DNA from: Phormidesmis priestleyi ULC007
GTDB lineage: Bacteria; Cyanobacteriota; Cyanobacteriia; Leptolyngbyales; Leptolyngbyaceae
NCBI RefSeq assembly: GCF_001895925.1
Contig: NZ_MPPI01000001.1
Span: 381,715-445,714 of the forward strand
Length of the DNA stretch: 64,000 nt
Direction: 5' to 3'
Shown: in pieces, positions 1 through 8,225 of the stretch
Layout: each line of letters begins with the position of its first letter
Numbering within the stretch: position 1 is the stretch's first letter
Program-made: the position numbers and the translations under genes
Notes under the pieces: model-generated
What the model was told of the DNA's origin: nothing
The model's database searches: none
The model's input: only the letters and a program-made list of their open reading frames with translations

Positions 1-1
1 C

Positions 2-406
2 GAAGTTGCCGTGCGCGGCTGGAATCTCAAAGACAAAAAAGAAATTGTCGGGCAGGCAAGACGAGGCGATGAAGTCTCGACAATGGGCGGACAAACCAGC
101 GGAGCCGCGATCGCTGAAACTGCTTTTGGTGCGGCTGTTGCGCGAGTCGGCGATCGTCCAGTTCGCACTCAAGCCGAAGCCGACCAACTCGCCAAAGCCC
201 GCTTCAATCACGACGTGCTGACGCTGATCAAAGGCGAAGGCGTGTGTCACGGTTATCCTCTTCTCCGGGCGGGCAAGGTGATCAAAATCGATGGCATCGG
301 GCAGCGATTCAGTGGCAAATATTACGTCACTGCTGCCAGCCATCGCTATAGTTCACGCGGATATTACACGCATTTCACAGTGCAGCGAAATAGTACAAAT
401 CGATAA
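2..406 (+). CDS. Phage late-control D (gpD)-like spike hub protein, C-terminal part
   Basis: The reading frame is open through the left edge, so only the last ~134 residues are present. The sequence starts EVAVRGWNLKDKKEIVG, the style of gpD/VgrG hub domains (VRGWxxxxKKxI), and ends in a beta-rich segment (GKYYVTAASHRYSSRGYYTHF) typical of the last barrel of these proteins. In contractile injection systems this trimeric hub joins the inner tube to the spike. It lies 19 nt upstream of a gpV-like spike gene. In many CIS the hub and spike are one fused VgrG-like protein; here they are two separate genes. The assignment rests on motif style and gene order. The start lies outside the window. Confidence 0.75.
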   Translation, partial: EVAVRGWNLKDKKEIVGQARRGDEVSTMGGQTSGAAIAETAFGAAVARVGDRPVRTQAEADQLAKARFNHDVLTLIKGEGVCHGYPLLRAGKVIKIDGIGQRFSGKYYVTAASHRYSSRGYYTHFTVQRNSTNR

Positions 407-425
407 TTTTTGCGGGGGAGAGACG

Positions 426-1073
426 ATGAATTTATTTGAAGTATTAATTGACACAACCGAGCAGCAGACGATCGCCAGTCGAATTCATGGCGCTGTCGTT
501 GGACTAGTCACAAACAATCAAGATCCTGATGGCATGGGGCGTGTGAAAGTGAAATTTCCCTGGCTCAGTGATCAAGACGAAAGCCACTGGGCGCGGATCA
601 CTAGCTTAATGGCAGGAAAAGAACGAGGACTCTATTTCTTACCGGAAGTGGATGACGAAGTGCTGGTAATTTTTGAGCAAGGCGACGTGCGCTTTCCCTA
701 CGTCATCGGAGCGCTATGGAACGGTAAAGACAAACCTCCAGCAAAAAACGACGACGGCAAAAACAATGTCCGCTTAATTAAATCTCGTAGCGGCCACGTG
801 ATTCGACTCAACGACGAAGACGGCAAAGAAACGATCGAAATTATCGACAAAACGGAGAAAAACAAAATTGTTATTGATACCAGTGAGAACACGATCGCTA
901 TCACCAGCAACAAAGACATCACGCTCTCCGCCCCAAAAGGCGCAATCAAGCTAGAGGCACAAAAAATTCAACTCAAATCAACTGCTGAAACCAAAATTGA
1001 AGCCAACGCTGGAATGGACATCAAAGCTAACGCCACGATGAACGTCAAAGGCGCAACAATCAATCTGAATTAG
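426..1073 (+). CDS. Phage baseplate assembly protein V / gp5-like spike
   Basis: 215 aa. The start is the ATG at 426, preceded by a purine-rich GGGGGAGAG site; a longer frame from 291 overlaps the previous gene and is less likely. The N-terminal half holds an OB-fold spike core, with HGAVVGLVTNNQDPDGMGRV at about residues 20-39 and later ARITSLMAGKERGLYFLPE, both characteristic of gpV/gp45/VgrG OB domains. The C-terminal ~90 residues are a Lys/Ile/Thr-rich run of short beta repeats (IEIIDKTEKNKIVIDTSENT, then ITLSAPKGAIKLEAQKIQL) that would form the triangular beta-prism needle. It would act as the membrane-piercing spike that carries the PAAR tip encoded next. Confidence 0.88.
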   Translation: MNLFEVLIDTTEQQTIASRIHGAVVGLVTNNQDPDGMGRVKVKFPWLSDQDESHWARITSLMAGKERGLYFLPEVDDEVLVIFEQGDVRFPYVIGALWNGKDKPPAKNDDGKNNVRLIKSRSGHVIRLNDEDGKETIEIIDKTEKNKIVIDTSENTIAITSNKDITLSAPKGAIKLEAQKIQLKSTAETKIEANAGMDIKANATMNVKGATINLN

Positions 1074-1079
1074 TTACAA

Positions 1080-1175
1080 GACTTACGCATTTTGACCAAA
1101 ACCTCGGCGGTTTAAGCCACTATGTTGGTCGCAATGCTTGATTCTTGGTTAAAACCTCCGAGGTTTGCGTAAGTC
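1080..1175 (+). repeat. MITE-like element with 10-bp terminal inverted repeats
   Basis: GACTTACGCA at 1080-1089 is matched by its exact reverse complement TGCGTAAGTC at 1166-1175. Just inside each end is a copy of a small palindrome (AAACCTCGGCGGTTT on the left, AAACCTCCGAGGTTT on the right). The 96-bp unit has no coding capacity and sits in the spacer between the spike and PAAR genes. No clear target-site duplication was found, so precise element boundaries are uncertain. Confidence 0.6.
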
Positions 1176-1207
1176 CTAAGTTATTAGCGATTAGCCTCCT
1201 CACTCTT

Positions 1208-1603
1208 ATGGGACAACCCGCTGCCAAACAGAACGATCGCATCACCGCCATCGATACCCATATCGTTATCGTGCCGGGAACGCCTCCCGTGCCGACTCCA
1301 TTGCCGCATCCATTCACAGGCATCATCAACGGCAACCTCAGCAGCAACGTCAACATCATGGGGCTGCCCGCCGCCACAGTTGACAGCACCGCAGCCAACA
1401 CGCCGCCGCACATTCCCACCCCCCCTGGAACTGCTTTTCAAAACCCACCTGCCAACCAAGGCACGATCAAAATCGGCAGTCCCACCGTCAAAATCAACGG
1501 CAAAATGGCAGCCCGCAACGGCGACATTGCCGAAACCTGTAATGACCCGGCTGCCTTACCGATCGGACAAGTCATCGCCGTCGGCACTGTATTCATCGGA
1601 TAA
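1208..1603 (+). CDS. PAAR-domain spike tip protein
   Basis: 131 aa. The start is the ATG at 1208, giving MGQPAAKQNDRITAIDTHIV. The family signature is clear: VPTPLPHPFTG, then NIMGLPAATVDSTAANTPPH, IKIGSPTVKINGKMAARNGD and IAETCNDP. PAAR proteins form a small metal-bound cone that sharpens the spike of T6SS/CIS particles and can carry effectors. The gene sits between the spike gene and gp25, the usual CIS position. It has no Shine-Dalgarno sequence; the ATG is preceded directly by CTCCTCACTCTT, a context shared by two further genes of this operon. The MITE-like repeat at 1080-1175 separates it from the spike gene and could affect read-through. Confidence 0.9.
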   Translation: MGQPAAKQNDRITAIDTHIVIVPGTPPVPTPLPHPFTGIINGNLSSNVNIMGLPAATVDSTAANTPPHIPTPPGTAFQNPPANQGTIKIGSPTVKINGKMAARNGDIAETCNDPAALPIGQVIAVGTVFIG

Positions 1604-1619
1604 CTTACTCCTCACTCCC

Positions 1620-2021
1620 ATGCCCAAACTCTTTCTCGGACGCGGCTTAGGATTTCCAGTCAAACCCAGCGACGGCAGTCTAGACGTTGCCGAATATGAA
1701 GAAAGCGTCCGTCAATCGATCGTGATCATTCTCGGCACTGCCAAAGGAGAGCGCGTCATGCGTCCAGAGTTTGGCTGTGGGATTTACAACCTGGTGTTTG
1801 AGGTCAAAACCGCCGCCACCGCAGGTCGAGTCTCACAGGCAGTTCAAGAAGCGCTGCTGCTATTTGAACCGCGCCTTGACGTACTGGATATTGATGTAAT
1901 GGCCCGATCGGACGAAGAAGGCGAAACGCTGCTGATCAGCGTAGACTACCGGGTGCGATCGACCAACAATGTGTTTAACCTCGTTTACCCGTTCTATCTA
2001 GAAAAGAGTGCCAGCTTATGA
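1620..2021 (+). CDS. GPW/gp25 family baseplate wedge protein
   Basis: 133 aa, full length for the gp25 family. The motif LGTAKGERVMRPEFGCGIYN (about residues 38-57) is the gp25 hallmark; the EPR core motif of the family appears as EPRLDVLDIDV near residue 81. gp25 nucleates sheath assembly on the baseplate in phage T4, T6SS (TssE) and CIS. The start is ATG 1620, 16 nt after the PAAR stop, with the SD-less CTCCTCACTCCC leader. Its stop codon overlaps the next gene's start as ATGA, so the two are translationally coupled. Confidence 0.92.
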   Translation: MPKLFLGRGLGFPVKPSDGSLDVAEYEESVRQSIVIILGTAKGERVMRPEFGCGIYNLVFEVKTAATAGRVSQAVQEALLLFEPRLDVLDIDVMARSDEEGETLLISVDYRVRSTNNVFNLVYPFYLEKSASL

Positions 2022-5000
2022 GCACGCCACCGAAGCTCGATCCACGAACTGCCCAAGAAATTGCCCAACAGGTGCGCGACCTGCTGGCAAAGCCTCCGAT
2101 CGCCACGCCGCTTAAACCCGACGACAAAACGATCGAGGCGGCACTAGTCGGTATCTTTGCCCGGTTTGCCGAACTGATTATTCAGCGGCTCAATCAGGTG
2201 CCCGATAAGAATTTTCTGGCATTTCTAGATTTGCTCGGCGCGTCGCGATTGCCGCCGCAACCTGCTCGTGTGCCGTTAACTTTTTCACTGGCTCCGGGCA
2301 GCACACAGGCAGTCGTGCCACCGGGAACGCAAGTTGCCGCACCTCCGGCTGTAGGCGAGAAAGACCCCGTGATTTTTGAAACCGAACGAGAATTAGTTGT
2401 GACTGCCGCGCAACTAGCATCGGTGCTTGTCCGCGACCCAGAGCAAGACTTCTACGCCGACTATAGCCCGATCGCTTCGCAGACCGAAGGTAACGCCACT
2501 TCAGCCGCGTCTCTGGATGTGCCGATTTTTCGCGGGAATCGTGCGATCGCTCACATCTTATACATCGGGCAGAGCGACTTATTTGATTTGCCCGATGTTA
2601 GCCTCGATTCACCGCAGGTTCAGACCTTGACTTTGACGATTAATGTGGCACGACTGCTAGGAGACGGCGGACAGTTGCAGTGGCAAGTTTGGAACGGTCA
2701 AATCTGGCAAGATAAACGTCCCGGAGAAGCGCCTAACAATGCTAGCAACCTCGCAGCAGCAGCAACCAATGGCGATTGTCAGATCATTTTCTCACCCAGC
2801 TTTAACCAATCGGAAATTAAGGCGGTGCCCCTCAGCACGGTTGCCTCCGAGGAAAGCCGCTGGTTGCGCTGTCTGTTAAAGCCGGACACGCCCATTACCA
2901 ATTCCGCCACGCCTCAAACTGGCAGAGTTCGCGTTTCTCAACTGCCGCTGATTAATTCGATTCGGTTTCGACTGTCGATCGCTCCACCCACCGACAATCC
3001 TTCTCCACTCGCGATCGACGCAGCATTCACCAATCAACTGCCGATCGATTTGACTCAGCCGTTTTTCCCGTTTGGCGAAAAGCCCAAATTTGGCGACACA
3101 TTTTATTTGGCGAACCGAGAAGCATTCTCGAAAAGCGGTGCCGCGATTACGCTGCAAATCAATTTAACGAATCTGGCTGATCTGGGCATTACACCGACTG
3201 GCGAATCGGTCAACCAAAGTCTGAAACTGCAATGGGAGTATTGGGATAACACGGTTTGGAAACCGATCGGCCTCTCAAATCGGCTCGATCCAGGAACGCC
3301 CACGACCGACTACGCCAGCAATTTTCGAGACAACACTCAGGCATTTACCCTACGTGAACATCCTGCGCCTTCGGTGAAGTTTAATCTGCCCAATAAACCG
3401 CTGAAACCGACGATCGTCAACGGCATCGAAAACTTTTGGATTCGGGTGCGGATTGTGGCAGGCGACTACGGCAAAGAAGCCACCTACGTCCGTAAAACTG
3501 ACAGCCAACCCGCCAGCTACGACTTCAAGCCTGCCTCGTTTGCGCCACCTGTGATCGGATCGCTCAAGGTAGGGTATACGGTCGTGTTTGACAAGTCAGC
3601 ACCCGACAAAATCCTCACCTACAATGACTTTGCTTACAGAACCATCAAACGGGCATCGGATAACGGATTCCGACGATTTCCCCCGTTCAACCCCACGCCT
3701 GATAAGCCAAGTCTCTATTTGGGATTTGCCGTGCCGATCGATCGCCCCTTCCCCAATCGTCCAATTAGTCTGTTTGTGCAGGCTGCCGATGTGAAGTATG
3801 GCGAAGACCTCGTGCCCCTATCGCCCACTACCAGCCGACAGACAGCGAATCCTGGCGACTCTGCAACACACACATTTACCCTGACCAACCCCACAGCTAC
3901 CGCGGTTAGCTTCGAACTTTCAGCATCTGGACTGGCGTTAATCATTGCAGAGCCAGATCCACCTAAACTCGCTTGGCAGACAACATTAGCATTAGATACG
4001 ACCAAAGTGCCACCTCCCCGCCCACAACTCGTTTGGGGCAAGATTGAGAATAGCAATAAGACTGGAGTGATCACTCAGACCATCACACTGGCGGCAGGGG
4101 AATCTCAGGAGGTAAAAATCGAGGTCAGCATTCCGGCTAATGCCGCCCCCAATAGCCGCGATCGCGGCATCCTTAAACTAATAAAAAGCGACGAACCCGA
4201 TCGCTCCTACAGCGCCACTTTTGAGACGAGCGCCACTGCCCTACCCGCCAATGAGCGACTGCAACTTTCTTGGCAATATTGGAACGGCACCCAGTGGACA
4301 AAATTGAGTGTGCAGGATGGCTCCGAAAACTTCACCCGCTCTGGCTTAGTCGAGTTTTTGCCGCCTGCCGATATTGCCCTGCATGAAGAATTTGGTCAGC
4401 CGCCGCGCTACTGGCTGCGGGTGCGTTGGGACAGCGGCGATTATGACGTAGAACCGAGGCTGCGACGAATTTTGCTCAACACAACGATCGCCGCCCAAAC
4501 CGTCACCCTGCACCACGAAATTCTCGGCTCCAGCGATGGCACCGAAAATCAGCGATTTCGCGCCACCCGATCGCCGATCCTGCACGGGCAGCAGCTTGAA
4601 GTCCGCGAACCCGAACGCCCTTCAGCGCAAGAGCGAATCGATTTAGAAGCCGAAGAAGGTCTAGACGCGATTCCGCCCGACGTGCTGGGCAGTTCGCGAG
4701 ACGTGTGGGTGCGCTGGCACGAAGTCTCTGATTTCTACCAGTCCAATCCCCGCAGCCGTCATTACGTTCTCAATCGACTGACTGGGGAGATTCGCGTTGG
4801 CGATGGCATTAATGGATTGGTGCCTCCGATTGGGGTTGGCAATCTGCGGCTGGCCCGTTACCAGACTGGAGGCGGCACCGCAGGCAATCAGCCAGAAGGC
4901 GCGATCGTCCAGCTTAAAACCACCGTTCCCTACGTGGATAAAGTTACGAATCCGATCGCCGCTGCCGGAGGAGCGAATGCCGAAAGTCTGGACTCGCTGC

Positions 5001-5677
5001 GCGATCGCGTCCCTCGTGAACTGCGCCACAGTCACCGCGCTGTGACCCTGGAAGACTACGAAGATCTGGCAATGCTGGCATCTCCTGAAGTCGCCCGCGC
5101 CAAATGCGTACCGTTGCTGAATTTGCGACAAAACCCGCAAGCGGTGCAAAACCCACTTGGACAGCCACCCAAAGCTCCCGGCAGTGTCAGCGTGATCATT
5201 GTGCCGCGATCGCGCCTTGATGCGGCTGGAGTTGCGATCGATGCTAAACCGCTCCCCAGCCTGGAACTGATCAGCCGCGTCCAAGATTTTCTCAACGCCA
5301 ACTCGTCGCCCACCGTCGATTTATTCGTCGTCGGGCCGCTCTATATCCGCGTCGATGTCACCGCCGAAATCGCCCTAACTTCCCTGGAAGGATCAAGCAC
5401 CGTCAAACAGGCAGTCGAACAAACCCTCGCCAGCTTTTTGCATCCGCTCACAGGTGGCTTAGACGGCACAGGCTGGGCATTCGGACGCGAACCCCACCTA
5501 TCCGATTTCTACGCCCTGATCGAAGCCATTCCCGGTGTCGATTACGTCCGCACTCTCACCGTCAAGCCACCTCCCGACACCCAAGATATCAAAAAAACCC
5601 AAGATATCAAAAAAACCGATCGCTTTCTCGTCTACTCCGGCAACCCCGTGATCACCCTCTTCTTCGACCCCGATTAA
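2018..5677 (+). CDS. Putative baseplate assembly protein J (large gp6-like wedge component)
   Basis: 1219 aa, ATG overlapping the gp25 stop. The N-terminal ~150 residues (FAELIIQRLNQVPDKNFLAF then LLGASRLPPQPARVPLTF) are the wedge-type region of CIS baseplate proteins. The middle contains repeated beta domains with LQWEYWDNTVWKPI and LQLSWQYWNGTQWTKL motifs and an Ig-like insertion around residues 610-740 (SRQTANPGDSATHTFTL). The C-terminal ~250 residues carry the baseplate-J core, with SHRAVTLEDYEDLAMLASPE and VARAKCVPL around residues 1005-1035. It should form the wedge ring linking gp25, sheath and fibres. An exact 18-bp tandem duplication lies near the 3' end. Confidence 0.88.
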   Translation: MSTPPKLDPRTAQEIAQQVRDLLAKPPIATPLKPDDKTIEAALVGIFARFAELIIQRLNQVPDKNFLAFLDLLGASRLPPQPARVPLTFSLAPGSTQAVVPPGTQVAAPPAVGEKDPVIFETERELVVTAAQLASVLVRDPEQDFYADYSPIASQTEGNATSAASLDVPIFRGNRAIAHILYIGQSDLFDLPDVSLDSPQVQTLTLTINVARLLGDGGQLQWQVWNGQIWQDKRPGEAPNNASNLAAAATNGDCQIIFSPSFNQSEIKAVPLSTVASEESRWLRCLLKPDTPITNSATPQTGRVRVSQLPLINSIRFRLSIAPPTDNPSPLAIDAAFTNQLPIDLTQPFFPFGEKPKFGDTFYLANREAFSKSGAAITLQINLTNLADLGITPTGESVNQSLKLQWEYWDNTVWKPIGLSNRLDPGTPTTDYASNFRDNTQAFTLREHPAPSVKFNLPNKPLKPTIVNGIENFWIRVRIVAGDYGKEATYVRKTDSQPASYDFKPASFAPPVIGSLKVGYTVVFDKSAPDKILTYNDFAYRTIKRASDNGFRRFPPFNPTPDKPSLYLGFAVPIDRPFPNRPISLFVQAADVKYGEDLVPLSPTTSRQTANPGDSATHTFTLTNPTATAVSFELSASGLALIIAEPDPPKLAWQTTLALDTTKVPPPRPQLVWGKIENSNKTGVITQTITLAAGESQEVKIEVSIPANAAPNSRDRGILKLIKSDEPDRSYSATFETSATALPANERLQLSWQYWNGTQWTKLSVQDGSENFTRSGLVEFLPPADIALHEEFGQPPRYWLRVRWDSGDYDVEPRLRRILLNTTIAAQTVTLHHEILGSSDGTENQRFRATRSPILHGQQLEVREPERPSAQERIDLEAEEGLDAIPPDVLGSSRDVWVRWHEVSDFYQSNPRSRHYVLNRLTGEIRVGDGINGLVPPIGVGNLRLARYQTGGGTAGNQPEGAIVQLKTTVPYVDKVTNPIAAAGGANAESLDSLRDRVPRELRHSHRAVTLEDYEDLAMLASPEVARAKCVPLLNLRQNPQAVQNPLGQPPKAPGSVSVIIVPRSRLDAAGVAIDAKPLPSLELISRVQDFLNANSSPTVDLFVVGPLYIRVDVTAEIALTSLEGSSTVKQAVEQTLASFLHPLTGGLDGTGWAFGREPHLSDFYALIEAIPGVDYVRTLTVKPPPDTQDIKKTQDIKKTDRFLVYSGNPVITLFFDPD
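5580..5615 (+). repeat. 18-bp exact tandem duplication inside the baseplate gene
   Basis: Two head-to-tail copies of CCCAAGATATCAAAAAAA at 5580-5597 and 5598-5615 encode TQDIKK twice in the C-terminal linker of the baseplate-J protein. The frame is preserved. This looks like a recent slippage or duplication in a flexible region. Confidence 0.9.
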
Positions 5678-5699
5678 GCTAACCCTACTCCTCACGCTC

Positions 5700-6629
5700 A
5701 TGCCCCTCCAACTTCCTAACCTTGACGATCGCACCTACGACGATTTAGTAGAAGAAGCCCGCAGCCTGATTCCCACCTACGCGCCAGACTGGACAAACCA
5801 CAATCCTTCTGACCCCGGCATCACGCTGATTGAACTGTTTGCTTACTTAACCGAACTGCTGATTTATCGGCTAAACCGCGTCACCGATGCCAATGTCGGG
5901 TCGTTTCTCAAACTGCTAAACGGGCCCGACTGGCAACCCTCCAACGATCTGGCAAACGATATCCGAAAAACCATGCAGCAGCTACGGCAGATTGAACGCG
6001 CTGTCACCTGTAAAGATTTTGAGCAGTTAGCGCTGAAAGCAGACGATCGCGTCGCCCGTGCCGAGTGCCTACCGCGCCGCAATTTGCTCATGCAGGATTT
6101 TGAAACCGATCGGGCCGGACACATGGGCGTACTAATCGTGCCCAAAACTGCGTTTGAATCTCAACTGCCTGACATTCTTGCCACCGTGCAGAAAGATCTA
6201 GAGCCGCGCTGCCTGCTAACCACTCACCTGCATGTTGCCGCTGCCCAATTCCGCAAGCTGAAAATCATTACCACTGTCGTTCCCTTGCCCGATGTCAGAG
6301 ATGTTGATCTTCAGAACTCCGTCAAGCAGGCGTTGAAGCAATTTCTAGCGCCGTTGACTTCAGACGACAAACCGAATTGGCCCTTTGGTCGCAATGTGTT
6401 TGTTTCAGAAATCTATCAACTGCTCGATCGACTTCCTAGCGTTGATTATGTCTACACCGCAAATGACAACACTGCAACTGACATCAAGTTTGATTTACAA
6501 ATCGATGCCGTCGATCGCAGAATCCTCAACAATAATCTATTGGTTGGAATCGATATCAAACCCTATGAATTAGTCGCCAAACTCACTGACACCGATATTA
6601 CTGTCCAGATCGATCGCCCCATCAATTAA
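5700..6629 (+). CDS. Second, compact baseplate-J-like wedge protein
   Basis: 309 aa. The N-terminus (LDDRTYDDLVEEARSLIPTY, PDWTNHNPSDPGITLIELFA, YLTELLIYRLNRV) is the canonical start of CIS wedge proteins. It runs almost directly into a baseplate-J core (ERAVTCKDFEQLALKADDRV, ARAECLPRRNL), with the large central beta domains of the family missing. The core is paralogous to that of the preceding gene (AVTLEDYEDLAMLAS). The two probably form the hetero-oligomeric wedge, as gp6/gp7-like pairs do. The start is ATG 5700, 22 nt after the upstream stop, with the same SD-less leader CTCCTCACGCTC immediately before ATG. Confidence 0.87.
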   Translation: MPLQLPNLDDRTYDDLVEEARSLIPTYAPDWTNHNPSDPGITLIELFAYLTELLIYRLNRVTDANVGSFLKLLNGPDWQPSNDLANDIRKTMQQLRQIERAVTCKDFEQLALKADDRVARAECLPRRNLLMQDFETDRAGHMGVLIVPKTAFESQLPDILATVQKDLEPRCLLTTHLHVAAAQFRKLKIITTVVPLPDVRDVDLQNSVKQALKQFLAPLTSDDKPNWPFGRNVFVSEIYQLLDRLPSVDYVYTANDNTATDIKFDLQIDAVDRRILNNNLLVGIDIKPYELVAKLTDTDITVQIDRPIN

Positions 6630-6643
6630 CCTCAACAATCACC

Positions 6644-7342
6644 ATGCCCGACACCAGCAGCTACCTGAATTCCCTTCCCGCCATTTTCAGCGAAGACCCA
6701 TTTTTGGGGCAGTTCTTGCTAGCGTTTGAGCAGGTTCTCACCGGGCTAGATGCGGCAAAAGATGAACCCAAACAAGGACTCGAACAAACGATCGCTAACC
6801 TGTCTAAACTGTTCGATCCCAGTGCGATCGACACCCTGTTTACCGACGATGAGAAAACCTTAAAAGCCTTTCTGCAATGGTTATCAGGCTGGACTGCTCT
6901 GAGCTTACGAGCCGATTGGGACACGGGACAGCAGCAGCGATTTTTAGCGGAAATTGTTCCGCTCTATCAGCGTCGTGGCACCAAAGAAAACCTGGCGCAA
7001 CTGCTGAAAATCTACACTGGATTGTTACCAATTATTGAGGAAGCGCCCGATCGTCCGTTTCAGATTGGGGTCAATTCCACCGTCTCCTCTACGATCAGCG
7101 CCGACACTGCTCAGATTGGCGGCGGCACTCCTCATCGCTTTCGCATTACAGTCACGATGAAGTCTTCTTCGACCGATGAATTAGCCCGACAGCGGCAGAT
7201 TATTCAAGCGATCGTCGATTTGCAGAAACCCGCCCACACCTACTATGAATTGCCGATTTTAATTCGGACTGACACGATGCAAATTGGCAGCCGCTCCACA
7301 GTCGGAGTGAACACGCTACTGGGAAGCATTCCTACTGCATAA
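6644..7342 (+). CDS. gpI-like phage tail protein of a CIS baseplate
   Basis: 232 aa. SSYLNSLPAIFSEDPFLGQF at the N-terminus, then WTALSLRADWDTGQQQRFLA and VPLYQRRGTKENLAQLLKIY, are the signature of the TIGR02242-type tail protein domain (P2 gpI-like). The C-terminal half is a beta domain (PHRFRITVTMK, KPAHTYYELPI). In CIS this protein caps the wedge and anchors fibres. It follows the wedge gene by 14 nt and precedes the accessory/fibre block, the usual order. Confidence 0.88.
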   Translation: MPDTSSYLNSLPAIFSEDPFLGQFLLAFEQVLTGLDAAKDEPKQGLEQTIANLSKLFDPSAIDTLFTDDEKTLKAFLQWLSGWTALSLRADWDTGQQQRFLAEIVPLYQRRGTKENLAQLLKIYTGLLPIIEEAPDRPFQIGVNSTVSSTISADTAQIGGGTPHRFRITVTMKSSSTDELARQRQIIQAIVDLQKPAHTYYELPILIRTDTMQIGSRSTVGVNTLLGSIPTA

Positions 7343-7356
7343 AACAGGAGAAACCG

Positions 7357-8190
7357 ATGGCTGATATTCAACGTTTGAACTACTTTAATCAACAGTTTTT
7401 GGTCGAGGTCGATTTTGAAGGCGAGCAGAAATATCACCTGGATATGCGTCGTCGTCACAATCGTTTGTTGCACACTTCTGGGGTTGCCGAAGGGCTACAA
7501 GTCGTTAAAACCGATGCTAAAAAATTGAACATAACGCCAGGAACAGCACTCGATAGCAAAGGCCAGGAACTCGTTTTACTGGACAATTTTGCGATCGACC
7601 TTAGCGCCTCCGCCAGCACCTCTGCCGCTAACGCAGTGGTGTTTATCACGATCACTTACGGCGAAAAGGAATCTGACCCGCAGCCCCCGCCACCCGCAAC
7701 CCTTGTGGGCAATACGCGAGTGACCGAAAAGCCGACGATCGTCGCCAGCACCGCCCTGCCTGACAGTAGCGTCGTACAATTGGCAAGAATCACGCTAGAT
7801 GGCAGTGGCAACATACCAGGGAACGTAAACGACTCATTTGACGGCGGTGTGCGCGTTGCGGCGGGTTCAGTCTTGGCGGATAATTCTGTGTCTGTGAAGA
7901 AGCTGAAAAAAACCCTTTCGTCGCTGTCTGGTACTGACACTGTGACGATTCCACGGGGCGAGAGTAGGCAAATTCCCGCCTTTACTGCCCCGCTTGCTTC
8001 AGCCAGTAGCGCGTTTTTAGTGGTGTACGCTTTTTCGCCCACTGCCGCAGCTAAATTTCGATGGGAGCAACAATATAGTACGGCTGGAACAGCACCCAAT
8101 TTAACCATCAACCAAACGGTGACTTTTACTAATTTGAGCGAGACTCCAATTGATGTGAAATACAAAATTTACATCGTGCTTGAGAGTTAG
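7357..8190 (+). CDS. CIS baseplate/fibre accessory protein
   Basis: 277 aa with a good Shine-Dalgarno (ACAGGAGAAACCG before ATG). The N-terminal ~60 residues hold the recognisable pattern FNQQFLVEVDFEGEQKYHLD, MRRRHNRLLHTSGVAEGLQV, seen in proteins encoded between gpI-like and fibre genes in CIS clusters. The rest is beta-rich and Ser/Thr-rich with no recognised enzymatic motif. Position and the switch from SD-less to SD-bearing starts suggest it begins a second translational block of fibre-related genes. It probably bridges baseplate and fibres, but the exact role is inferred from position. Confidence 0.65.
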   Translation: MADIQRLNYFNQQFLVEVDFEGEQKYHLDMRRRHNRLLHTSGVAEGLQVVKTDAKKLNITPGTALDSKGQELVLLDNFAIDLSASASTSAANAVVFITITYGEKESDPQPPPPATLVGNTRVTEKPTIVASTALPDSSVVQLARITLDGSGNIPGNVNDSFDGGVRVAAGSVLADNSVSVKKLKKTLSSLSGTDTVTIPRGESRQIPAFTAPLASASSAFLVVYAFSPTAAAKFRWEQQYSTAGTAPNLTINQTVTFTNLSETPIDVKYKIYIVLES

Positions 8191-8225
8191 ATTGTGGGCG
8201 AATTCAAACGTTTAGGAGAAAACCG

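Noticed and set aside
4661-5284. Long open frame on the minus strand across the baseplate-J gene
   Set aside because: Shadow of a high-GC coding region; no ribosome-binding site or recognisable domain, and the plus-strand frame is clearly the gene.
7656-8165. 169-codon minus-strand frame inside the accessory gene at 7357
   Set aside because: Antisense shadow; the plus strand has the conserved RRRHNRLLH motif and a good ribosome-binding site.
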